DNA of 64,000 nucleotides, taken from positions 34,216 to 98,215 of the forward strand of contig NZ_FNRG01000014.1 in the NCBI RefSeq assembly GCF_900107835.1, given 5' to 3'. Made by a program: the position numbers and the translations under genes. Origin of the DNA: Oribacterium sp. KHPX15. Its GTDB lineage: Bacteria > Bacillota > Clostridia > Lachnospirales > Lachnospiraceae. Of this stretch, positions 16,532 through 23,867 are shown piece by piece (positions within the stretch are counted from its first letter, which is position 1; each line of letters begins with the position of its first letter). Under the pieces are notes generated by a model. That model saw only the letters and a list, made by a program, of their open reading frames with translations. It was not told the origin of the DNA and searched no databases.

Positions 16532-17554
16532 ATGATCAGGATAAAAGATATCGCTGAGATGTGTGGTGTGAGCACAGCTACAGTATCATATGTGATACAC
16601 GGAAAGCAGGGAAAGGTATCGAAAGAAGTCAGAGAGAAGATAGAAGCCGTCATAGCCGAGTCCGGTTACATTTCCAATCAGTCGGCACTTTCACTTGTCA
16701 GTAAGAGTTCCGGACTTATCGGTGTTGCGGTTCTTAACCTTGGTGAAAGCAAAAACATTATGGCTGATCCTTACTTTGGTGTTTTGTTTTCATACCTCGA
16801 GAAAGAATTCAGAAAAAATGATAAATACATACTGATGCTGCTTGATCAGTCGGTGGATGTCATCTTAAGGGATGCAAGACGATGGAATCTGGATGGACTC
16901 ATACTTTGTAACCAGCTTAAGGATATGATGATAGAGGTCAGCAGTCAGTTTTCGAAGCCGGTGGTTACCATAGATGCTTCATTTGAATATGAGTATGACA
17001 AGCTTGTTCAGATTTTTATAGACGATTTCAACGGTGGATACATCATGGGGCAGTATTTCCTGAGCCTTGGCCATAAGAATGCTGCCATGATAGACGACAG
17101 TGATCTCGAAATAAACCGCCACAGATGGAGAGGATTCCGGCAGGCTTATATGGAGAGTGGTATCGTGCTTACAGAAGACTGTCATTACATCATTGATATC
17201 AACAAAGAGAAGATCCGGGACGGACTTAACAGGATACTGCCTGAGATAAAAAAGCACAGTGCTGTTTTTTGTGTTTCCGACAATTATGCTCTTCAGCTTA
17301 TTAATCATCTTTATCAGAACGGTATGCGGGTACCGGATGATATATCTGTTGCAGGATATGACGATATTCCTTATTCAAGTTACTCCAATCCGGAACTCAC
17401 TACAATAAGACAAAATGTAGAGGAAAAGGCGGTGACTGCTGTCAACAGTATGATGAGGATGCTTTCGGGAAAAACTGTAAAGCACAATGTAAAGCTTCCT
17501 GTAGAGCTTGTGGTGAGAAAATCATGCCGTGAGGTATGGAGGTTACGCGAATAA
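16532..17554 (+). CDS. LacI family transcriptional regulator
   Basis: The N-terminal helix-turn-helix reads IRIKDIAEMCGVSTATVSYVIHGKQGKVS, standard for LacI/GalR proteins. It is followed by a hinge and a periplasmic-binding-protein-like sensor with GLIGVAVLN, HKNAAMIDD and VPDDISVAGYDDIPYSSYSNPELTTIRQ. It is 340 residues, the usual length. It lies just upstream of the alpha-glucosidase gene. Two matching palindromes flank the intervening promoter, one overlapping its own stop codon, so it most likely represses that gene in response to a maltose- or isomaltose-type sugar. The SD is weak (TTAGAG). Confidence 0.93.
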   Translation: MIRIKDIAEMCGVSTATVSYVIHGKQGKVSKEVREKIEAVIAESGYISNQSALSLVSKSSGLIGVAVLNLGESKNIMADPYFGVLFSYLEKEFRKNDKYILMLLDQSVDVILRDARRWNLDGLILCNQLKDMMIEVSSQFSKPVVTIDASFEYEYDKLVQIFIDDFNGGYIMGQYFLSLGHKNAAMIDDSDLEINRHRWRGFRQAYMESGIVLTEDCHYIIDINKEKIRDGLNRILPEIKKHSAVFCVSDNYALQLINHLYQNGMRVPDDISVAGYDDIPYSSYSNPELTTIRQNVEEKAVTAVNSMMRMLSGKTVKHNVKLPVELVVRKSCREVWRLRE

Positions 17555-17556
17555 CC
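17541..17556. promoter_or_regulatory. LacI-type operator 1
   Basis: GGTTACGCGAATAACC. Its reverse complement, GGTTATTCGCGTAACC, matches operator 2 at most positions. It overlaps the lacI stop codon and lies just before the TTGACG box. Confidence 0.6.
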
Positions 17557-17557
17557 T

Positions 17558-17586
17558 TTGACGTGGAACTTGATATGGATTAATTT
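17558..17586 (+). promoter_or_regulatory. putative promoter of the alpha-glucosidase gene
   Basis: TTGACG (17558-17563), a 17-bp spacer and TAATTT (17581-17586). The -10 is poor, but the placement between the two operators is consistent. Confidence 0.45.
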
Positions 17587-17597
17587 AGTTTCACAAA

Positions 17598-17613
17598 GGT
17601 TATTCGAATAACT
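17598..17613. promoter_or_regulatory. LacI-type operator 2
   Basis: GGTTATTCGAATAACT contains the perfect 14-bp palindrome GTTATTCGAATAAC (17599-17612) with the central CG of LacI-family sites. It lies just past the predicted transcription start, 57 bp centre-to-centre from operator 1. Confidence 0.65.
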
Positions 17614-17653
17614 TACATTTACTGACGGCAGATCGTAAGGAAGCGGAGGAAAT

Positions 17654-19330
17654 ATGGAGAAAAAGTGGTGGAAAGAAAGTGTTGTATATCAGATCTACCC
17701 GAGATCGTTTTGTGACTCCAACGGAGACGGAATAGGTGATCTCAAGGGAATCACAGGTAAGCTTGATTACCTTCATGAGCTTGGGATCAATGTTATCTGG
17801 CTGAGTCCTGTTTATAAGTCGCCTAACGATGACAACGGCTACGATATCTCGGATTATCAGGATATCATGGATGAGTTCGGAACACTTGAGGATTTTGACA
17901 TTCTTCTGAAAAGTGCCCATGATCGTGGGATAAAGATAGTCATGGATCTGGTGGTGAATCATACTTCTGATGAGCATAAGTGGTTCGTGGAAAGCAGATC
18001 CTCGAAGGACAATGATAAAAGAGACTTTTATATCTGGCGTGAGGGCAGGGATGGTCAGGCTCCGAACAATTGGGGAAGCAGTTTCTCCGGTTCGGCGTGG
18101 GAGTACGATGAAAAAACAGATATGTACTATCTTCACTGTTTCTCAAAAAAGCAGCCGGATCTCAACTGGGATAACCCGAGAGTGAGAGATGAAGTTTTCA
18201 GGATGATGACCTGGTGGTGTGACAGGGGTATAGATGGCTTCAGGATGGATGTTATCTCTATGATCTCAAAGGTTGAGGGGCTTCCTGATGGACAGGTAGA
18301 TGCCAACACCGGTTACGGCGGACTTGAAAACACCACAAACGGACCTCATGTACATGAGTATCTGAAGGAGATGAACAAAAGGGTACTTTCAAAGTATGAC
18401 ATCATGACAGTTGGTGAGTGCGCAGGAGTCACTATAGAAGAGGCTGAGAAGTACGCTTCTCTCGATGGCTCGGAGCTCAATATGGTGTTCCAGTTTGAAC
18501 ACGTTGGTCTCGACTATGATGAGCATGGAAAGTGGACTGCCAGAAGATACGATCTTCGTGAGTTAAAAAAGAATCTCAGTAAGTGGCAGACAGAGCTTGA
18601 AGGCAAGTCATGGAACTCACTCTTCCTTGATAATCATGACCAGCCGAGAATCGTTTCAAGGCTTGGAGATGATTCACCGCTTTCAGCCAAGGCTATCGCC
18701 ACTATGCTTCACTTCATGAAGGGAACACCTTACATATATCAGGGCGAGGAACTCGGCATGACAAACTGTAAGTTCGGCTGCCTTGAAAATCTGAGAGATA
18801 TCGAGGAGATCAATGCATATCATGAGCTTGTAGACAGCGGAAAGATGACTCGTGAAGCCATGATCGCCGGCATCGAAGCAAAAGGAAGAGACAATGCCAG
18901 AACTCCGATGCAGTGGGATGCAAGTGAAAATGCAGGTTTCACCACCGGATCCCCGTGGATCATGGTGAATCCAAACTATAAAGAGATCAATGCTGAAGCT
19001 GAGCTTAAGGATGCTGATTCAGTTTTTAACTACTATAAAAAGCTTGTTTCCCTGAGAAGAAAAAGCGAGTGGTCGGATCTTATCGTATACGGCACTTACA
19101 GGCTTCTGGATGATGAAAGCAGCGAGATCTTTGCCTACGAAAGAGAACTTAATGGCAGAAATCTGTTTGTGCTCTGTAATCTCAGTGACCGGGAGATACA
19201 TTATCACAACGATGCATTCAGTAAAGCAAATGCTCTTTTGATCTCAAATTGTGGAGAGGCAGAACTAAGTGAGGAGATGAAACTTTCACCTTGGTTTGCT
19301 GCGGTATGGGAGGTTTTAAGTTTCGTTTAA
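17654..19330 (+). CDS. malL: alpha-glucosidase / oligo-1,6-glucosidase, GH13
   Basis: This cytoplasmic retaining alpha-glucosidase cleaves isomaltose, maltose or short alpha-glucans. GH13 conserved regions are clear: VVYQIYPRSFCDSNGDGIGDL, DLVVNHTSDEH, GIDGFRMDVISM with nucleophile D199, TVGECAG with acid/base E255, and FLDNHDQPR with D329. QEEL-type region YIYQGEELGMTNC and ARTPMQWD follow. Length 558 fits the oligo-1,6-glucosidase subfamily; sucrose or trehalose-6-phosphate specificity cannot be ruled out. GGAGGAA precedes ATG 17654. There is no signal peptide. It is regulated by the LacI gene upstream. Confidence 0.92.
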   Translation: MEKKWWKESVVYQIYPRSFCDSNGDGIGDLKGITGKLDYLHELGINVIWLSPVYKSPNDDNGYDISDYQDIMDEFGTLEDFDILLKSAHDRGIKIVMDLVVNHTSDEHKWFVESRSSKDNDKRDFYIWREGRDGQAPNNWGSSFSGSAWEYDEKTDMYYLHCFSKKQPDLNWDNPRVRDEVFRMMTWWCDRGIDGFRMDVISMISKVEGLPDGQVDANTGYGGLENTTNGPHVHEYLKEMNKRVLSKYDIMTVGECAGVTIEEAEKYASLDGSELNMVFQFEHVGLDYDEHGKWTARRYDLRELKKNLSKWQTELEGKSWNSLFLDNHDQPRIVSRLGDDSPLSAKAIATMLHFMKGTPYIYQGEELGMTNCKFGCLENLRDIEEINAYHELVDSGKMTREAMIAGIEAKGRDNARTPMQWDASENAGFTTGSPWIMVNPNYKEINAEAELKDADSVFNYYKKLVSLRRKSEWSDLIVYGTYRLLDDESSEIFAYERELNGRNLFVLCNLSDREIHYHNDAFSKANALLISNCGEAELSEEMKLSPWFAAVWEVLSFV

Positions 19331-19416
19331 GGAAAATGTTGTAACATGTGCATCACGGAAAACGAAAACTGCTGCGTGTTCAGCAGAATACAATATAAGA
19401 TATGAGGAGAAATGAA

Positions 19417-20718
19417 ATGTTCAAAAAACCTTTAGCACTGTTACTTGCATCATCCATGCTCTGCACTTTGGCAGCTTGTGGAAACCAGACCACTGTTGAC
19501 AAAGCGCCTTCCACCCAGGCAGCAGAAGAAAAGAATACAGAGGATCAGGAAACAGATAAGAAAGAAGAAACATCAGTTGCAGCGAAGGAATCACAGGCTG
19601 ATGCTGAAAAGAGTGATATCACAGCAGCAGGACTTGGCGCAGTAGCGAACACCCTCGCTGAAGATGAGGAGAGTCTGGTATCGACTTATGCCGGAAAGTT
19701 CGAGCAGAAGACATTTACAGATGAGGAAACCGGGCTTTCCATAACATATAATCTGTATCTTCCTGAAGGATATGATGAAGCTGCTTCATATCCCATGGTG
19801 GTTTTCATAGGTGACTCAACCTGCGCAGGTGACGATCCCACTTATTCATTAACACAGGGACGAGGTGCTCTTGTCTGGGCTACCGATGAATGGCAGAGTG
19901 TAAATCCTACCATCGTAGCAGTTCCTACGTATCCTGAGACTATCCTTGATGATCACAGCGGGTATACTACAACAGAGTATGTAGAACTTACAAAACGTTA
20001 CATTGACTATATGTGCGAGGAGTATGCAGTTGATGCTGAGAGGATCTACGGTACCGGTCAGTCAATGGGATGCATGACTACATTGATCCTGGCATCAGAG
20101 TATCCCGATCTTTATGCTGCATGTATGTTTGTAGATGGTCAGTGGGATGTAAATGCTCTTTCAGGACTTGAGAATCAGTCATTTGTATATTTTGCGGCAG
20201 AGGACGATACAAGTGCCTGGAGCGGGGCTCAGGAAGTGATGGAAATGTTTGATACTGACGGTGTTTCTTATGAATATGTACAGTGGGATGGCACATGGTC
20301 TGTGGATGAGCTCAGTTCTGCGGCAAATGATCTGTTTAATGCAGACGAAAACCAGTATTTTATCTCATGGAAGACAGGTACCATCGATGCCGGCAGCTTT
20401 ACGATGGGTGGAGCAGGTAACGGCCAGAAACCTGAAGGTAACCAGCCTCCAATGAATGGCCAGAAACCTGAAGGTAACCAGCCTCCAATGAATGGCCAGA
20501 AACCTGAGGGCAACCAGGCACCAAAGGATGGCCAGGCACCGGACAGCAATCAAACTTCAGTGAGTGAACAGGCAGCAGCTGATGGTCAGGAGACATCCGA
20601 AACAGCCGGGCAGCAGAGCGGAAACAGCCCTATGGGTGGCGCCGGATATCATATGGCATCCTTCGACTACGCTTACAATTGTGTAGCTGTTATGGAGTGG
20701 TTGTTTACACAGAAGTGA
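19417..20718 (+). CDS. lipoprotein with alpha/beta-hydrolase (esterase-like) domain
   Basis: A signal peptide with lipobox LAAC anchors it outside the cell. A Glu/Gln/Ala-rich linker follows. The hydrolase domain shows the oxyanion-side YNLYLPEGYDEAASYPMVVFIGDS and the nucleophile elbow GTGQSMGCMTT, as in PHB-depolymerase/feruloyl-esterase-like hydrolases. A low-complexity Gly/Gln/Pro tract with 12-residue repeats interrupts it before a final conserved HMASFDYAYN end, which may hold the catalytic His. AGGAG at 19405-19409 favours ATG 19417 over 19402. It follows malL by 86 bp and may help release sugars from plant polymers. Confidence 0.78.
   Translation: MFKKPLALLLASSMLCTLAACGNQTTVDKAPSTQAAEEKNTEDQETDKKEETSVAAKESQADAEKSDITAAGLGAVANTLAEDEESLVSTYAGKFEQKTFTDEETGLSITYNLYLPEGYDEAASYPMVVFIGDSTCAGDDPTYSLTQGRGALVWATDEWQSVNPTIVAVPTYPETILDDHSGYTTTEYVELTKRYIDYMCEEYAVDAERIYGTGQSMGCMTTLILASEYPDLYAACMFVDGQWDVNALSGLENQSFVYFAAEDDTSAWSGAQEVMEMFDTDGVSYEYVQWDGTWSVDELSSAANDLFNADENQYFISWKTGTIDAGSFTMGGAGNGQKPEGNQPPMNGQKPEGNQPPMNGQKPEGNQAPKDGQAPDSNQTSVSEQAAADGQETSETAGQQSGNSPMGGAGYHMASFDYAYNCVAVMEWLFTQK
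20422..20529 (+). repeat. 36-bp in-frame tandem repeats
   Basis: Two identical 36-bp units (20422-20457 and 20458-20493) and a diverged third (20494-20529) encode NGQKPEGNQPPM-type repeats in the esterase lipoprotein. They are likely prone to copy-number change. Confidence 0.85.
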
Positions 20719-20777
20719 GGAATATACTTACCTTACTGTGACAGAAGGTGAAACAGTGTAAAAATGTAAAATAAAAA

Positions 20778-20822
20778 AGCATGCTAGAGAATATCCATCA
20801 TATGGGTAAACTCCGGCATGCT
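20778..20822 (-). terminator. terminator of the AraC gene
   Basis: On the minus strand AGCATGC and GCATGCT pair around a 31-nt loop that has a further GAG/CTC pairing, followed by TTTTTTATTTT. It lies 73 bp past the AraC stop. Confidence 0.5.
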
Positions 20823-20894
20823 AAATCCTTTATTGAGGGTTCTGTTGACTACTTTACAAAAGCAGTCAATAGAACCGTCTGCAGATTTGTTATT

Positions 20895-22169
20895 TCATAA
20901 CCGGTTGCTTTTTCTGTATTCGGTAGGTGTCATACCGGTTTCTTTCCGGAACAGTTTCACAAAGTAATTGCTGTCCGGGATACCAACATCTTCACTTATC
21001 TCCATGATATTTTTGCCTGTACCCGAAAGAAGGGTGCAGGCTTTTTTGATCCTTATAGATCTGAGATAGTTCATGGGACTTGTTCCGGTTTCTTTTTTGA
21101 ATTCAGACATAAAGTGACTTTTGGATATTGCGAGTTCACTTGTGATATCTTCGATGGTTATGTCATTTTTGAAATTGCTGTTCAGAAAGAAAATGGCATT
21201 TGTGACTACAGTACTGTGAATCTCAGATTTGTGCTCATTTATGGCATTGCAAAAATTTACGACCATTTTTTCTTTGCTTGCAAGTATTTTATCCAGGTGT
21301 CTCTCCCGGAAAACTTCTCTTGTGTTTTGTCCTGATATTTTATCAATGATATAAGCCGGAAGGCCGGCATTCATGGCGGTTAATCTGAGAGTGGTTCTCG
21401 TGATGGCACAGCCGATACGTTCATTTTCTATGGTTGAACCGAGCTCCTTCATGTATCTTACGTCACTCTGCATCCTATCGAGATATCTGAGAGCGGAACT
21501 GCTGTCACCATTTTCAACACTTCTGATAAACTCTTTTTCATTGGCATAACGCAGCTGCAGAAGATCAATTCCGGTCTTTTGTTCTTTTGCATGATCTTCA
21601 TATACATTTTCCATGGCAAATGTCTCCGGATCCCTCAGAGTGTAGTTTTCTTCGTGTCCATATACGGTGTTGAGAAAACATCTTACTATGTGTTCAGCCC
21701 GTTCCTTATTTATATTGGGAAAGTGCTCGCGATATCTGAGATAATCTTCGATCTGAAGATTTTTGATCCCATGCGCATTTATGATATGTGACGCATGCAT
21801 TTTGGTATGGATGAGAGAGGTAAAGGGACCAAAAAGCATAAAGCTGTCGTCCAACATAAAGACTATGATCGAAATATGAAAAATATCTGTCAGGAGATAG
21901 AGAGTATGTTTTTCAGCACCGGATCTCATGGTCATAAGCGCGTCAGGTGATAAAATAAGTTGTAGATCACTAAGCATATTTTCGCGGCTGAATGCTTCTG
22001 CCTCAGAGAAATCATTAATAGTATAGAATCTGACCTGAAATAGTTTTTGTATGAGCTTCATACAGGTTTCCATAGAAGCAGTTTGGGGTGAAGTCATCTC
22101 AGTTGAAGATGCCTCAGATGAAGCTATTGCTGATGAAGTTGTTTTTATTGCATGTGAATTATTTATCAT
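20895..22169 (-). CDS. AraC family transcriptional regulator
   Basis: The last 100 residues form two helix-turn-helix motifs of the AraC/XylS type: ITIEDITSELAISKSHFMSEFKKETGTSP and MEISEDVGIPDSNYFVKLFRKETGMTPTEYRKS. The first 300 residues are a sensor region of unknown ligand with no PAS or cupin motif I can name. It is 424 residues if the start at 22169 is correct; there is no clear SD, and the first 30 residues are Ser/Thr/Ala-rich, so a later start is possible. It is divergent from the symporter and GH2 genes and probably controls them. Confidence 0.88.
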   Translation of the reverse strand: MINNSHAIKTTSSAIASSEASSTEMTSPQTASMETCMKLIQKLFQVRFYTINDFSEAEAFSRENMLSDLQLILSPDALMTMRSGAEKHTLYLLTDIFHISIIVFMLDDSFMLFGPFTSLIHTKMHASHIINAHGIKNLQIEDYLRYREHFPNINKERAEHIVRCFLNTVYGHEENYTLRDPETFAMENVYEDHAKEQKTGIDLLQLRYANEKEFIRSVENGDSSSALRYLDRMQSDVRYMKELGSTIENERIGCAITRTTLRLTAMNAGLPAYIIDKISGQNTREVFRERHLDKILASKEKMVVNFCNAINEHKSEIHSTVVTNAIFFLNSNFKNDITIEDITSELAISKSHFMSEFKKETGTSPMNYLRSIRIKKACTLLSGTGKNIMEISEDVGIPDSNYFVKLFRKETGMTPTEYRKSNRL

Positions 22170-22239
22170 ATTTGTAGTAAAAAGTAATATCGTTCTAAAG
22201 CAAAGACTATAGTTCTATATTCATTATACGACTGATGGT

Positions 22240-22277
22240 ATGATGATGCCAACATTAAAAAATGTTGGCATCATCAT
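22240..22277. promoter_or_regulatory. perfect 17-bp inverted repeat with AAAA loop
   Basis: ATGATGATGCCAACATT, then AAAA, then the exact reverse complement. It lies in the AraC/symporter divergent gap, ending 11 bp before the symporter SD. No T-run follows. It may be an operator or a 5'-leader hairpin. Confidence 0.65.
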
Positions 22278-22298
22278 TCAGTAAATTCAGGAGGGGCT

Positions 22299-23867
22299 AT
22301 GGAAGCGGCAATGCGGAAAGAATCGAAGATTGGTATGAAAGAAGGAACTGTAGAGACTATGTCACAGGACAAGTACAAAAAGTATATAAAAGAGAATGGC
22401 ATACACAACGTTCCTGTATGGAGGATAGTTGGTTTTTCCGGGGCCAACATGGCAGTCAATCTGTACATGGGTCTCACTATGATCATGTCATTTTATCTCA
22501 ATGGATATGTGGGCATGGCAGTTATACTTGCATCAAGTTTTTCAACTATAACAAGACTTTGGGACGGCGTGACAGATCCTATCGTAGGATTTTTTGTTGA
22601 CAGATTTAAAGAAAAGGAAAACTTCGGTAAAACCAGACTGTGTCTTGTTATGGGCGGTCTGCTTCTTTTCATAAACAGTTTTCTCATGTTCAATGTGACT
22701 GACAGACTTCCGGAAGGAGCATTGAGGCCGGTTTTCTTTATATTCTTTACAGCCATTTACTACATAGGATATACATTCTTAAATATCTCAAACCATGTGG
22801 GTAATGTCTGCCTCACCAATGATCCGGCCCAGAGACCTATACTTTCCATCGTTGGTACAGTACTGGTTCGTGTTATGAGAGCTGTGATGCAGATGGCAGT
22901 TGCGGGACTTGCCGTTAAATACGGCTCCATGAAGAGCGCGGAGCTTTTCCATGAGTACTGGTTGATCGTAGCAGTCATCGCTACCATCGGAATAGTTGTT
23001 GCTTACATTTCCATCGCACCAAAGGATGTACCTGCATTTTCAGAGACCAATTCCTCAGGAAAGAAAAATATCAGGTTTTCAGATTATCTTGATGTGTTAA
23101 AAAACAACAAACCCCTTCAGATGCTTATCGTTGCAAGAGCTACAGACCAGTTCTCAAATACCTGCAAGACAAGTGCAATCCTGCTTGTACTTTACGGCAT
23201 TGTAGTTGGTAACTATGAGCTGTCAGGAGGCTGGACCCTCTACACAACCATCGTAGGGCTTTTGATGATGGCCCTTGGAATCGGTGCGATCGGCGCCAAA
23301 CTCGGTCTCAAGAAAGCTATGCAGATAGGTTCCTGGGGTGTGATCTTTTTCGACACCATCGCCATACTTATTTGGATGGTCATGGATCCGAAGACACTGA
23401 GTCTTCCGGGATTTGTTAATGGCTATGGCGAGGCATTCAGTGGCTTTACCGCATTTACAGTGGCACTTTTCCTTGTGACTGTTATAGGCGGTGGTTTCCA
23501 GATGATCACAAGCTCCATCATTCCTCCGATGATCGCGGACGTTAATGACTATGAAGCCTCAAGAACAGGAAAGTATATTCCGGGTATGGTCGGAACAGTT
23601 TTCTCATTTATGGATAAGCTGATCTCATCCTTTGGACCGACTTTTGTAGGTATCGGATTTGCGCTCATTGGTTTCAAGGAAGCATTTCCAGATCTCAATA
23701 CTCCATACAGCCGGAGCCTCCTGCTGATCGCCATAGTTTTCTACTACGGCCTTGAGCTTTTGGGAGCAGTGTTTAATGTCATCGCCATGAAATATTACGA
23801 CCTTACACCGGAGAAGATGAAGGCGGTAGAAGCCAGAATTGATGAAATGAGGAAAGAGAATGCATAA
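22299..23867 (+). CDS. GPH (MelB/UidB-type) sugar:cation symporter
   Basis: The 522-residue membrane protein has about twelve hydrophobic segments. It carries the family signature SFSTITRLWDGVTDPIVGFFVDR near the second to third helices, and later SIIPPMIADVNDYEASRTGKY, both typical of the glycoside-pentoside-hexuronide:cation family. It should import a glycoside with Na+ or H+. AGGAGG precedes ATG 22299. Its stop region overlaps the GH2 gene start by 8 bp, so the imported sugar is probably the GH2 substrate. The cytoplasmic N-terminus is about 40 residues longer than in MelB. Confidence 0.9.
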   Translation: MEAAMRKESKIGMKEGTVETMSQDKYKKYIKENGIHNVPVWRIVGFSGANMAVNLYMGLTMIMSFYLNGYVGMAVILASSFSTITRLWDGVTDPIVGFFVDRFKEKENFGKTRLCLVMGGLLLFINSFLMFNVTDRLPEGALRPVFFIFFTAIYYIGYTFLNISNHVGNVCLTNDPAQRPILSIVGTVLVRVMRAVMQMAVAGLAVKYGSMKSAELFHEYWLIVAVIATIGIVVAYISIAPKDVPAFSETNSSGKKNIRFSDYLDVLKNNKPLQMLIVARATDQFSNTCKTSAILLVLYGIVVGNYELSGGWTLYTTIVGLLMMALGIGAIGAKLGLKKAMQIGSWGVIFFDTIAILIWMVMDPKTLSLPGFVNGYGEAFSGFTAFTVALFLVTVIGGGFQMITSSIIPPMIADVNDYEASRTGKYIPGMVGTVFSFMDKLISSFGPTFVGIGFALIGFKEAFPDLNTPYSRSLLLIAIVFYYGLELLGAVFNVIAMKYYDLTPEKMKAVEARIDEMRKENA

